58,830 bases of DNA from CAYJLW01 sp964370965 (GTDB taxonomy: Bacteria; Actinomycetota; Acidimicrobiia; UBA2766), in contig CAYJLW010000016.1 of NCBI GenBank assembly GCA_964370965.1, positions 1 through 58,830 on the forward strand. Reading direction: 5' to 3'. Positions 32,829-41,307 of this stretch are shown here, in pieces; positions within the stretch are counted from its first letter, which is position 1; each line of letters starts with the position of its first letter. Below the pieces are notes generated by a model, which did no database searches, was not told where the DNA came from, and saw only the letters and a list, made by a program, of their open reading frames with translations. The position numbers were made by a program, and so were the translations under genes.

Positions 32829-33410
32829 GTGCTCGAGGTGCGCGTCAGCCGAGGGGTGATCGGAGGTCTTCGCGAGGCCCTCGCGGAGATCGAGGACGTA
32901 CGCGCCGTCGAGGTGGACGCGGAAGTCCCGGCGCCTGCCCACGTGAGTGTCGGCGAGGACGTCGGGGTCTTCGTGCAGTACGAGTCCGACCTCGCCCACC
33001 GCACACTGTGGGAACTGCGTGCCCTCGCCGAGGCCCTCATGGAGGCCTATGCCCGGCCGCTCTTCGTCGCCGTCAAGAGCGGCGACCTGCGCCTCAGGGA
33101 GATGCTCTACGGCATCGGCGGTTGGCCGCTGCAGATCCGGGTCGTCGACGACGTCGCTGCCGCGGCCGCCACGATCCGCTCCGCCGCCCTCGACGCCCGG
33201 GCGGCGCTCGCCCCCAGCCTGGGCCCCGACTACAGCGCCGAGTTCTCCGCAGCCCGCGAGCGCGCGGAGGCGCTGGCGTCCGGACGTACCCCGGGGGAGC
33301 GCCCCACCGACCCGCTGCGCGAGCGGCTCGGTGACGACGCCGTCGATGCCCTCGACGACCTGCTCGTGCAGATGCGCCGCACGCGCACCAGGGACTGGCA
33401 CGACCGCTAG
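32829..33410 (+). CDS. Conserved-looking hypothetical protein, 193 aa
   Basis: GTG 32829 is preferred because GGGGAGGG lies just upstream; the frame is open further 5' but that part is not protein-like. The product has an alternating alpha/beta start (EVRVSRGVIGGLREALAEIEDVRAVEVDAEV), a central region (GVFVQYESDLAHRTLWELRALAEALMEAYARPLFVAVKSGDLRLREMLY truncated here), and an acidic-basic helical C-terminus. I do not recognise the family, and there is no signal peptide or membrane helix. It follows ilvBN by about 190 bp but has a separate ribosome site. Its last 19 bases are repeated on the other side of the adjacent assembly gap, so the 3' end should be treated with care. Confidence 0.55.
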   Translation: MLEVRVSRGVIGGLREALAEIEDVRAVEVDAEVPAPAHVSVGEDVGVFVQYESDLAHRTLWELRALAEALMEAYARPLFVAVKSGDLRLREMLYGIGGWPLQIRVVDDVAAAAATIRSAALDARAALAPSLGPDYSAEFSAARERAEALASGRTPGERPTDPLRERLGDDAVDALDDLLVQMRRTRTRDWHDR

Positions 33411-33422
33411 GAGCCCCAACCA

Positions 33423-33550
33423 CCCGAAGTGGGGGGGGGGGGGGGGGGGGTTGGGGGNNNNNNNNNNCCCCCCCCCCCCCCGCGGGGGGGGGCCCCCCGC
33501 CCCGGGGCCCCCCCCCCCCCCCCCCCACTTCGGACTGGCACGACCGCTAG
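33423..33550. other. Second assembly gap, apparently inside a dispersed palindrome
   Basis: Ten Ns (33458-33467) lie between poly-G and poly-C runs. The left edge carries CCCGAAGTG (33423-33431) and the right edge CACTTCGG (33526-33533), the outer arms of the palindrome seen intact at 35765-35816. The 19 bases GGACTGGCACGACCGCTAG occur on both sides (33392-33410 and 33532-33550). This is best read as an assembly failing in a hairpin and being joined wrongly. Confidence 0.8.
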
Positions 33551-33601
33551 CCCTCCGACAGCCCCGGCGGACGCCGCGCCGTCGTCTGATAGAAACGGGG
33601 C

Positions 33602-34042
33602 GTGGACGTCGTCGCACGCGTACGGGAAGCGGTTCGTCACGAACGGGCCGAGAAGGCCCGCAACCCGGCGGGCGTCGCCATGCCCGCCCCTTCCCAGTTC
33701 CACGGCACCGTTTTCGTGATCCTCGTCGTCGTCGTGGTCGCCGCCGCGATCCTCGCGCCCCGCCTCTTCGGGGGCGGCGACACGTCGTCCCGGCTCGGGG
33801 TCCGGACGTCCGCGCCGGTGCGAAGCGGCGAGGTCGAGCACACCGTGCGGGTGCGTCTGCGTAACCGTTCGGACGCGACGATCAGGGCGGCGTGCCGTGC
33901 CGTGGCCGTGGACGCCGCCGGCGGTGCGCTCACCGCGGCGCAGTTCACGACTCCGCGGATCCGTGCCGGTGCCGAGGTCGACGTGGCCGTCGAGTTGGCC
34001 ACGGCCGTACGTCCCGCCCGCGTCAAGGTCACCTGCGTGTGA
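33602..34042 (+). CDS. Single-pass membrane protein with extracytoplasmic domain
   Basis: Encodes 146 residues from GTG 33602. A charged cytoplasmic N-terminus (DVVARVREAVRHERAEKARN) is followed by one strong transmembrane helix (TVFVILVVVVVAAAILAP, about residues 36-54). The outside domain (about 60-146) is Thr/Val/Arg-rich and beta-like (VEHTVRVRLRNRSDATIRAACRAVAVDAAGG, shortened), resembling an Ig- or DUF-type fold with two Cys (about residues 98 and 145) that could pair. I do not recognise the family. It is close to the assembly gap; the sequence from 33551 onwards looks normal. Confidence 0.6.
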   Translation: MDVVARVREAVRHERAEKARNPAGVAMPAPSQFHGTVFVILVVVVVAAAILAPRLFGGGDTSSRLGVRTSAPVRSGEVEHTVRVRLRNRSDATIRAACRAVAVDAAGGALTAAQFTTPRIRAGAEVDVAVELATAVRPARVKVTCV

Positions 34043-34110
34043 GGGGATCGCGCTCTGGGGCCCCGCCGGGCGCGGTCTGAGTCGCGCCCGCGTCTGCGGG
34101 AGGCGGGGGA

Positions 34111-34116
34111 TAGCCT
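34111..34116 (+). promoter_or_regulatory. -10 box for the NifU-N protein gene
   Basis: TAGCCT, a TANNNT-type -10, lies about 45 bases before the GTG start at 34162. No clear -35 is visible. Confidence 0.4.
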
Positions 34117-34161
34117 GTTGGCGGTCCGACAGCCGGGCCGTACCGACCAAGGAGCGCCGGC

Positions 34162-34416
34162 GTGGCCGTCACGATCGAGTCCACCCCGAACCCGAACGCC
34201 CTGAAGTTCGCCGTGGGCCGGTCCGTGGGCGGACCCACGACCTACCGGGGCACAGAGGAGGCCGACGCCGACTGGGTGCGGGCCGTCTTCGCCGCCGGGC
34301 CGGTCCTGCAGGTCTTCCTCACGGCTGACTTCGTCTCGGTGACGAAGGATCCCGGGGCGGAATGGGACGCTCTCCTCCCCGGGGTCAAGGAAGCGATCGA
34401 GGCCGAGTTCGGCTGA
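34162..34416 (+). CDS. NifU N-terminal (Nfu-N) domain protein
   Basis: Encodes 84 residues from GTG 34162. It begins VTIESTPNPNALKFAVGRSV, the hallmark (TPNPNALKF) of the Nfu/NifU N-terminal domain, and continues with RAVFAAGPVLQVFLTADFVSVTKDPGAEWDAL (split by the reader at the GP), the rest of the same fold. The C-terminal CxxC Fe-S scaffold domain of full Nfu proteins is absent, so it cannot itself hold a cluster. Free-standing Nfu-N proteins are common in actinobacteria and may assist iron-sulfur protein maturation by an unknown route. The thiolase gene follows 123 bp later. Confidence 0.88.
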   Translation: MAVTIESTPNPNALKFAVGRSVGGPTTYRGTEEADADWVRAVFAAGPVLQVFLTADFVSVTKDPGAEWDALLPGVKEAIEAEFG

Positions 34417-34539
34417 GCCCGTCCCCCGGGGGGGTGGGGGGACAGCGGGCAGGGGACGTCGCAGGTGGGAGTACCCGGATGTCCCCCGGGCAGGCACCGC
34501 CAACTAACTTCCCCCGGTCCCCGCGTTCAGGAGCCAGCG

Positions 34540-35751
34540 ATGCCCGAAGCCGTCATAGTCGCCACCGCCCGCAGCCCCATCGGCCGGGCGTTCAAGGGAA
34601 GCCTCGTTGACGTCCGTCCCGACGACCTCGCCGCCGAGATGGTCCGCAGCGTCCTGGGCAAGGTCCCGTCGCTGGACCCCGCCGAGGTCGAGGACCTCGT
34701 CATGGGCTGTGGGATCCCCGGGGGGGAGCAGGGCAACAACATCGGGCGCACCACGGCGATCCTCGCCGGACTCCCGGACGTGCCCGGCACCACGGTGAAC
34801 CGTTTCTGCTCGTCGTCGCTGCAGGCGATCCGCATGGCCGCCCACGCCATCAGGGCCGGCGAGGGTGACGTCTTCGTCGCCGCCGGCGTCGAGTGCGTCA
34901 CGCGCCTCGCGAAGGGGAGCGGCGAGGGCCTCCCCGGGACGCAGAACCCGAAGTTCGACGGCGCCGTGGCCCGTTCGGCGGAGCGTGCCCAGGGCGGTGC
35001 CCCCCCGTGGGAGCCGCCCGCGGGTCTGCCAGACGTCTACATCGCGATGGGCCAGACCGCCGAGAACGTCGTGGAGCTCACCGGCGTGACCCGCGGGGAG
35101 ATGGACGAGTTCGCCTGCCTGTCCCAGACCCGGGCGGTGCGCTCGCAGGAGAACGGCTTCTTCGAGCGTGAGATCACGCCGGTGGAGCTTCCCGACGGCA
35201 GCGTCCTCGCCAAGGACGACGGCCCCCGTCCCGGTACCACGGTGGAGAAGCTCGCCGGTCTGCAGCCGGCGTTCCGCCCCGGCGGGAGCGTCACCGCCGG
35301 GAACAGCTGTCCGCTGAACGACGGTGCCGCCGCCGTCGTCGTGATGAGCGACACGCGTGCCCGCGACCTCGACGTCGAGCCGCTCGCCCGGATCGTGGCG
35401 AGCGCCGTCACCGGGCTCAACCCCGAGATCATGGGCCTCGGCCCCATCGAGGCGTGCCGTCGGGTGCTCGCCCGGGCGGGCATGACGATCGACGACGTCG
35501 GCCTCGTGGAGATCAACGAGGCGTTCGCTGCGCAGGTGATCCCCTCCGCCCGGGAGCTCGGCATCCCCTGGGAGAAGCTGAACGTGAACGGCGGGGCGAT
35601 CGCCCTCGGCCATCCTTTCGGCATGACGGGGGCCCGGATCATGACGACTCTCCTCAACGGCCTCGAGGACGCCGGCAAGACGATCGGCCTCGAGTCGATG
35701 TGCGTGGGCGGCGGTCAGGGCATGGCGATGATCGTGGAGCGCCTCGCCTGA
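34540..35751 (+). CDS. Acetyl-CoA acetyltransferase (thiolase)
   Basis: Encodes 403 residues from ATG 34540 with AGGAG upstream. A type I thiolase that condenses or cleaves 3-ketoacyl-CoA. The acylated Cys is in VNRFCSSSLQAI (about residue 90), the general-base His in LGHPFGMTGARI (about 359), and the second Cys in SMCVGGGQGMAM (about 388). Start EAVIVATARSPIGRAFKGSL and NEAFAAQVIPSARELG (about 325) are also family motifs. The short loop region after residue 120 (GLPGTQNPKFDGAVARS) resembles fatty-acid beta-oxidation (FadA-like) members. A dispersed palindrome just after the stop probably terminates transcription from both sides. Confidence 0.93.
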   Translation: MPEAVIVATARSPIGRAFKGSLVDVRPDDLAAEMVRSVLGKVPSLDPAEVEDLVMGCGIPGGEQGNNIGRTTAILAGLPDVPGTTVNRFCSSSLQAIRMAAHAIRAGEGDVFVAAGVECVTRLAKGSGEGLPGTQNPKFDGAVARSAERAQGGAPPWEPPAGLPDVYIAMGQTAENVVELTGVTRGEMDEFACLSQTRAVRSQENGFFEREITPVELPDGSVLAKDDGPRPGTTVEKLAGLQPAFRPGGSVTAGNSCPLNDGAAAVVVMSDTRARDLDVEPLARIVASAVTGLNPEIMGLGPIEACRRVLARAGMTIDDVGLVEINEAFAAQVIPSARELGIPWEKLNVNGGAIALGHPFGMTGARIMTTLLNGLEDAGKTIGLESMCVGGGQGMAMIVERLA

Positions 35752-35764
35752 TCCCATGCCCACA

Positions 35765-35816
35765 CCCGAAGTGATGCCGTTGTCCCGGTATTCCGGGGAA
35801 ACGGCATCACTTCGGG
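35765..35816. repeat. Dispersed palindrome, copy A (bidirectional terminator-like)
   Basis: A perfect 17-bp inverted repeat, CCCGAAGTGATGCCGTT (35765-35781) with AACGGCATCACTTCGGG (35800-35816), and an inner partly paired CCCGG-TATT-CCGGG. It lies between convergent genes. A conserved tail GGGGTCCGGCATC follows. Related copies are at 45921 and 58744, and broken arms flank the gap near 33430. Confidence 0.85.
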
Positions 35817-35862
35817 GGTCCGGCATCCCCGTGTCACTTTGCGCCCCGCGCCGGCGGCCCGG

Positions 35863-35926
35863 CCGGGGGGGCCCCCCCCGGGGGGGGCGCGGGGGGGGGG
35901 GGGCCGCCCCCCCCCCGAACGGCGGC
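35863..35926. other. Poly-G/poly-C block without Ns
   Basis: About 64 bases of almost pure G and C runs, like those at the two N gaps, lie just after palindrome copy A and before the stop of the next gene. This may be an unmarked misassembly. No gene is present in 35752-35937. Confidence 0.6.
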
Positions 35927-35937
35927 TTCCGGCTGGC

Positions 35938-37893
35938 TCAGCCGTCGCCGTCGCCGGCGACGGCGCCGCGGCCGGCGTCGCGCAGCGCCTTGCGGGCCGC
36001 CTTGGCGACCGCCTTGTCCGGATGGACGGTGGCGATCGCCTCCAGCACACTCGTCACGGCGCCGGAGCTGCTCCGCCAGAGGCTCTCCACGCAGGCGGCC
36101 TGGGCGACGGGGTCTCCGGCGAGGGCGAGTGTCTCGAGGAGGGCCTCACAGTCCATGCCTCCGAGGAGGAAGCGTTGGGCGAGGACGCCCACGAAGGTGT
36201 CGAGGTCGTCGGGAAACCAGAGGCTCTCGAGGGGTTCGCATCCCATGTCCACGAGCCAGACGGCGGTGTCGCTGCGCAGGCGGGGCTCGCCCGCGAGCTT
36301 GCGGACATGGGCCTCGGAGGCCTCTGCCCCGAGGTCGGTGAGGCCGCCGAACGCGAGGGCGACCATGGCCGGGTCCGTCAGAGCGAGGGCGGCGGCGGCG
36401 AGATCCGCGGCGGCTTCCTCCTCGGTGCGTTCCCGCTGCCACGCCCGCAGCTCGCCGAAGAACTCCGCCCAAGGGGCGTCCGAGAGGTCCCGGATGAGTG
36501 CGGTCGCGGTCGAGCCCGTGTGGCGACCCGTCGTGGGCGCCTCGCAGCCTGCCTCGAGGAGCTGGCGACGGGCCTCTTGGACGCCGGCGGGCGTGAGCCT
36601 TGCCGTGCCCCCGAGTCTCCGGCGGCCCGAGGCCTCGTCCCAGCCGTCACGAACGAGGACCCCGGCGTGCTCGAAGGCGTTCATCATGTCCGCGACGTAG
36701 CAGCCGACCCGGCTGGTGATCGTGTCGTCGGCGATGACGGCAGCGAAGCGGAAGGCGCTCATGACCTCGTCGGCGAGAAGGTCGGTGACCTCGGCGAGTG
36801 GCAGGGGGGCGTCGCACGCGTACAGGAGAGAGAGCGTGTCGAGGGCGTGTTCGTCGACGAACGCTGCCACCTCTGGCCAAGCGCCCCATCCGGTGGGGCT
36901 CACGATCGAGGTGACGGGGCCGATGTCGAGGAGGGCGTCGAAGGCGCGCCGGAACCACTCTGGGTCCCTTCCCAGGGTGGCGGCGCGCTTCGTGGCCAGG
37001 GCCTTGCCGTGGATGATTCGGAGGACGCCTGCCTTCTTCGCCCAGGCGAAGAGGCGGCGCAGGACAGGGAGGTCGTCTGAGCTTTTCGTCTTGAACGTGC
37101 GGTCACCGATCACCTCGTCGACGAGGTCCCCGGTGCCGAGGAGCTCCCCGAGTGTGCGGGCGTCCGCGAGCCGGATGTTGCCCTTCTGGGTCAGGGGGCG
37201 GCCGTCGCCGAAGAACTCGGCGAGGCGGCGGAAGTCCTCCAGGACCGGCGCCGCCGCGACGGATGCGGCGACGGCCTCCGGGTCGGGCGCGGCCACGGGC
37301 GGGAGCCGCACGGGTTCCTGACGGTCCTCGGGGTCGTCGTGGTCGGGGCCCGGGATCACCTGGGCCCGTTCGCTCCCCGGGCGGGAGTTGAACTCCTCGA
37401 TCCAGGCGGCGACGGCGGTCTCGTCGGTGAAGTCGACGCCGTCGGTGCCCATGGCCGTGGCGATGGCCTTGCCGGGGCCGAAGTTGCCCGGGTCGTCCAT
37501 GGCATCGAAGAAGTCGGGGGTGCTCTCTTCGAGCGCCTCGACGAGTGCGGACAGCGGACCCGTGCGCTGGTCGCGCAGGCCGGTCTCGTCCAGGTAGACG
37601 AGAAGAGCCATCAGGCCGGCGGGGAGGGCGGCGCACGCCGCGGCCGGGGCGGCGACCTTACGGGGGCAGTAGTCGAGGAGGTACTCCGAGACGTGCGAGC
37701 GCCGCCAGACGGCGAGGTCCCCGTCGGAGTAGCCCCACTTCCAGTCCAGGGCGTTCCCGGCCCAATGCGCGAGCTCGCCGGCTTCCTCCTCGCCCATGTC
37801 CTGTTCTCTGAGCCAGCCGCCGAGGCCGTCGACGATGCGGTCCCGGGCGACCTCGAAGGCCGCCTCGTTGTCCGGGTCGAATCGCAGGTTCAT
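35938..37893 (-). CDS. Large uncharacterised cytoplasmic protein, 651 aa
   Basis: ATG 37893 begins MNLRFDPDNEAAFEVARDRI; an in-frame start 42 nt upstream gives a poor Pro-rich tail. The protein is acidic and mostly helical, without signal peptide or membrane segments. A middle region (about 210-300) has DFRRLAEFFGDGRPLTQKGNIRLADARTL then PVLRRLFAWAKKAGVLRI, a winged-helix-like pattern seen in some actinobacterial proteins of unknown function. The C-terminal 150 residues look like HEAT/ARM-type helical repeats (LAGDPVAQAACVESLW, HPDKAVAKAARKALRD). I do not recognise a catalytic motif. It is divergent from the restriction operon (137 bp between starts), so it might be a defence-associated accessory protein, but proximity is the only evidence. 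Confidence 0.7.
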   Translation of the reverse strand: MNLRFDPDNEAAFEVARDRIVDGLGGWLREQDMGEEEAGELAHWAGNALDWKWGYSDGDLAVWRRSHVSEYLLDYCPRKVAAPAAACAALPAGLMALLVYLDETGLRDQRTGPLSALVEALEESTPDFFDAMDDPGNFGPGKAIATAMGTDGVDFTDETAVAAWIEEFNSRPGSERAQVIPGPDHDDPEDRQEPVRLPPVAAPDPEAVAASVAAAPVLEDFRRLAEFFGDGRPLTQKGNIRLADARTLGELLGTGDLVDEVIGDRTFKTKSSDDLPVLRRLFAWAKKAGVLRIIHGKALATKRAATLGRDPEWFRRAFDALLDIGPVTSIVSPTGWGAWPEVAAFVDEHALDTLSLLYACDAPLPLAEVTDLLADEVMSAFRFAAVIADDTITSRVGCYVADMMNAFEHAGVLVRDGWDEASGRRRLGGTARLTPAGVQEARRQLLEAGCEAPTTGRHTGSTATALIRDLSDAPWAEFFGELRAWQRERTEEEAAADLAAAALALTDPAMVALAFGGLTDLGAEASEAHVRKLAGEPRLRSDTAVWLVDMGCEPLESLWFPDDLDTFVGVLAQRFLLGGMDCEALLETLALAGDPVAQAACVESLWRSSSGAVTSVLEAIATVHPDKAVAKAARKALRDAGRGAVAGDGDG

Positions 37894-38029
37894 GCCCGGA
37901 GTATCGCCGCTGGGAGGCGGCGTTGCGAGCCGCACGCCCCGAGGGCTCGGGGCGGTGGCGGGGTGCGACGCACCCGGCTGCTACGGTGGCCGGGTCGGCG
38001 GCCGATCGTGACGATTCCGGGGAGGGCCG

Positions 38030-41011
38030 GTGCCCGACGCCGTCATCGAGAACCCGATTCTGAACTCGCCGTACGCCGAGCCGGCGCGCCACTGGCGATT
38101 CGGCGAGGACGGCGTCACGGACGAGGTCGTCGAGGCCCGGCGCGAGAGCGCCTACTTCATGCCCGTGCCGGAGGCGAGGCGCCGCGGCGGCCAGCTCGTG
38201 GCGACGGAGTGGACGGCGGACCGCATCCGGGCGAACACGTTCATCAACGAAGTGCGCCGCGCAGTGGGGGAGTGGCGGCGGGCGGGCTGGCCGGGCGTGA
38301 CGCCTGTCACCCGCGGCCTCCTGGAGCACTGGACCCGCCCCGGACGGGCCCGCCCCCTGTTCTTCTGCCAGGTCGAGGCCGCCGAGACGGCCGTCTACCT
38401 CACGGAGGCGGCCCACCGTTTCGGCGACCAGTGGATGGCGAACAAGCTGCGGGAAGCCGCCGAGGAGGCGAACCCGGGCCTGTTCCGGGTGGCCGTGAAG
38501 ATGGCGACGGGCGCGGGCAAGACCGCCGTGATGGCGATGCTCGTTGCCTGGCAGGCCCTGAACAAGCGGGCGAACCGCCAGGACGCCCGCTTCACGGACG
38601 CGTTCCTCGTGGTCACCCCCGGCATCACGATCCGCGACCGCCTCCGGGTCCTGCTCCCCCAGGACCCCGACAACTGTTACCGGGCGCTCGACCTCGTCCC
38701 TCCCGAGGCGCTCGGCGCTCTGGGTGAGGCGAAGGTCGTCGTCACCAACTTCCACGCCTTCGGGCTCCGCGAGACGGTGCAGACGACGAAGACGACGAAG
38801 GCCATCCTCGCCCGGGGCCGCGGCCATCCGGACGCAGGACAGAGCCCGTTCCGGGAGACCCCGGGGCGGATGGTGCGCCGGGTGTGCCGGGAGCTGGGCA
38901 CGAAGCGCCAGGTCGTCGTGCTCAACGACGAGGCCCACCACTGCTACCGCCACCGCAGCCTGGCCGACGACGGCGAGCACCTCAACGGCGACGAGCGCCG
39001 CGAGGCGCAACGGCGCGAGGCCGAGGCCCGGGTGTGGATCTCGGGTCTGGAGGCCGTGGCGGCCAAGATCGGGATCAAGACCGTCTACGACCTCTCGGCG
39101 ACGCCGTTCTTCCTCCGGGGCTCGGGATACGAAGAGGGCACGCTGTTCCCCTGGGTGGTGTCGGACTTCTCCCTCGTGGACGCGATCGAGTCCGGGATCG
39201 TGAAGATCCCCCGCGTGCCCGTCTCCGACGACTCCCTGGGCGGCCGCCCCACCTACCGGGAGCTCTGGCCCCGGATCCGTGACCAGCTTCCCCGCGGCGG
39301 CCGCAAGACGGCGACTTCGTCCACGGAGCCCACGCTTCCGGGCGAGCTCGAAGGCGCCCTGCGGAGCCTGTACGGGCACTACGAGGCGGCCTTCACCCGC
39401 TGGCAGGACACCGGGGCGGCGCCCACCCCGCCCGTGTTCATCGTCGTGTGCAACAACACGAGCGTGTCCAAGGTCGTCTGCGACTGGATGGCGGGCTGGG
39501 ACAAGCCCCTGGCCGGCGGCGCCACGGTCCCAGTGCCCGGGGGCCTCCACCTGTTCAGCAACGTCGCCGACGGCCGCTGGCTCGCCCGTCCGCGCACGAT
39601 CCTGATCGACTCCGGCCAGCTCGACTCCGGGGAGGCGATGAGCGGGGAGTTCAAGGCGGCGGCGGCCCGCGAGATCGCGGAGTTCAAGGCCGAGTACCGG
39701 GAGCGCTTCCCCGGCCGGGACACCGACAAGCTCACAGACGAGGACCTCCTGCGGGAGGTGATGAACACGGTGGGCAAGCCGGGCCGCCTCGGCGAGGGGG
39801 TGCGCTGCGTGGTGTCCGTGTCGATGCTCACCGAGGGCTGGGACGCGAACACGGTCACCCACATCCTGGGCGTGCGGGCGTTCGGCACGCAGCTCCTCTG
39901 CGAGCAGGTCGTGGGCCGGGGCCTGCGCCGCCAGAGCTACGTCACCGGTGACGACGGTCTCCTCACGCCGGAGTACGCCGAGGTGTACGGGGTGCCGTTC
40001 TCGTTCCTGCCCACGAACGGCGGGCCGGTCGCGCCCGAGCCCGGGCCGCCGCTCACCCGGGTGCGGGCGCTGCCCGAGCGGGCGGCGGCGGAGGTGACGT
40101 TCCCCCGGGTGACGGGCTACCGCCACGTGCTCGCCCCGGAACGGCTCCGGGCCGACTTCGGCCCCGACGCCCGCCTCGTCCTCTCCACCGCGGACGTGCC
40201 CACCCGCACCGAGCTCGCCGGCCTCGTGGGCTCCGCCGAGGTGCACACCCTGGCCGACCTGCGCGCCAAGCGCGAGCGGGAGGTCGCCTTCCGCCTCGCC
40301 AAGCGCATCTTGGAGCGCTACGGGGCGGACGGCGACGGCAGCCCGCGGCCCTGGCTGTTCCCCGACCTGCTCCGGGTCACGGAGCGCTGGATGGGCGAGT
40401 GCCTCGTGCTCCAGGACCGCACGTTCCCGCAGCTCCTGCTCATCGACGCCCGTGCTCACGACGCCGTCGACCGCATCTACCGGGCGCTCGTCTCCGCCGA
40501 CCCCGGGGAGTCCCGTGTCGAGGTCGTCCTCGCCGCCTACGACCCGGTGGGCTCCACCCGGTGGGTGGACTTCGACACGGCGAAGCCCGTGATGGCCACC
40601 GACCCGGCCCGCTGCCACGTCTCCCACGTGGCGGCCGACAGCGGCTGGGAGCACGGCGTCGCCGAGGTTCTCGAAGGCATGCCCGAGGTGCTCCGCTACG
40701 TGAAGAACCAGGGCCTCGGCTTCGCCGTCCCCTACACGCTCGACGGCGCCGAGCACGCCTACCTGCCGGACTTCGTCGTCCATCTCGACGACGGCCACGG
40801 CGCCGGGGACCCCCTCCAGGTCGTCCTGGAGGTCTCCGGGGCGGGGAGGCGGGACAAGGCGGCCAAGGTCGCCACCGTCCGGGAGCTCTGGGTGCCGGGC
40901 GTGAACAACCACGGCGGTCTTGGCCGCTGGGCCTTCGTCGAGGTCACCGACCCCTGGGACGCCGAACGCACCCTGCGGGCGGCCCTGGGCGCCACAATGG
41001 GGGCGTCATGA
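38030..41011 (+). CDS. Type III-like restriction enzyme, helicase-nuclease subunit
   Basis: Encodes 993 residues from GTG 38030 (GGGGAGGG upstream; a TACGGT -10 at 37982). SF2 translocase motifs: Walker A KMATGAGKTAVMAM (about 154-167), DEAH-type LNDEAHHCYRH (about 298), motif III YDLSATPFFLRG (about 352), EGWDANTVTHILGVRAFGT (about 601), and motif VI EQVVGRGLRRQSY (about 624). The C-terminus has a PD-(D/E)xK-like site: YLPDFVVHLDDG, then VVLEVSGAGRR (about 910-940) and WVPGVNNHGGLGRWAF. The expected ExK reads EVS: Lys is replaced by Ser. From memory, this is the BPTD_3080-like family of type III Res proteins, which usually read EVKG there. Its stop overlaps the first MNT gene (ATGA). Confidence 0.88.
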   Translation: MPDAVIENPILNSPYAEPARHWRFGEDGVTDEVVEARRESAYFMPVPEARRRGGQLVATEWTADRIRANTFINEVRRAVGEWRRAGWPGVTPVTRGLLEHWTRPGRARPLFFCQVEAAETAVYLTEAAHRFGDQWMANKLREAAEEANPGLFRVAVKMATGAGKTAVMAMLVAWQALNKRANRQDARFTDAFLVVTPGITIRDRLRVLLPQDPDNCYRALDLVPPEALGALGEAKVVVTNFHAFGLRETVQTTKTTKAILARGRGHPDAGQSPFRETPGRMVRRVCRELGTKRQVVVLNDEAHHCYRHRSLADDGEHLNGDERREAQRREAEARVWISGLEAVAAKIGIKTVYDLSATPFFLRGSGYEEGTLFPWVVSDFSLVDAIESGIVKIPRVPVSDDSLGGRPTYRELWPRIRDQLPRGGRKTATSSTEPTLPGELEGALRSLYGHYEAAFTRWQDTGAAPTPPVFIVVCNNTSVSKVVCDWMAGWDKPLAGGATVPVPGGLHLFSNVADGRWLARPRTILIDSGQLDSGEAMSGEFKAAAAREIAEFKAEYRERFPGRDTDKLTDEDLLREVMNTVGKPGRLGEGVRCVVSVSMLTEGWDANTVTHILGVRAFGTQLLCEQVVGRGLRRQSYVTGDDGLLTPEYAEVYGVPFSFLPTNGGPVAPEPGPPLTRVRALPERAAAEVTFPRVTGYRHVLAPERLRADFGPDARLVLSTADVPTRTELAGLVGSAEVHTLADLRAKREREVAFRLAKRILERYGADGDGSPRPWLFPDLLRVTERWMGECLVLQDRTFPQLLLIDARAHDAVDRIYRALVSADPGESRVEVVLAAYDPVGSTRWVDFDTAKPVMATDPARCHVSHVAADSGWEHGVAEVLEGMPEVLRYVKNQGLGFAVPYTLDGAEHAYLPDFVVHLDDGHGAGDPLQVVLEVSGAGRRDKAAKVATVRELWVPGVNNHGGLGRWAFVEVTDPWDAERTLRAALGATMGAS

Positions 41012-41307
41012 AGCTGCGCGAGGGCCTCGATGTCGACGACGAACGTCTCGCCGACATCTGCCGGCGCTACCACGTCCACGAGCTCGCCCTGTTCGGCTCC
41101 GTGCTGCGGGACGACTTCGGCCCCGACAGCGACGTCGACCTCCTCTACGTCATCGACCCCCCCATCGGCCTCTTCGCGTTCGGGGACCTCAACGAGGAGC
41201 TGGAGGCCCTCATCGGCCGTAAGGTCGATCTCGTGCCGAAGAAGTACCTGCACTGGTACATCCGGGACCGCGTGCTGGCCGAGGCGAGGCCCGTCTATGC
41301 CGCGTGA
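41008..41307 (+). CDS. mntA: MNT-type nucleotidyltransferase antitoxin, copy 1
   Basis: Encodes 99 residues; a minimal nucleotidyltransferase (MntA). The catalytic motif is complete: GSVLRDDFGPDSDVD fits GSX10DXD (about residues 27-41), which in characterised MntA proteins AMPylates the Tyr of the partner HEPN toxin and silences it. The C-terminus GRKVDLVPKKYLHWYIRDRVLAEA is the family tail, supplying a third Asp (VDLV). ATG 41008 overlaps the restriction gene stop. Its 3' end overlaps the HEPN gene by 11 nt. It differs from copy 2 mainly around IDPPIGLFAFGDLNEELE. Confidence 0.92.
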   Translation: MKLREGLDVDDERLADICRRYHVHELALFGSVLRDDFGPDSDVDLLYVIDPPIGLFAFGDLNEELEALIGRKVDLVPKKYLHWYIRDRVLAEARPVYAA

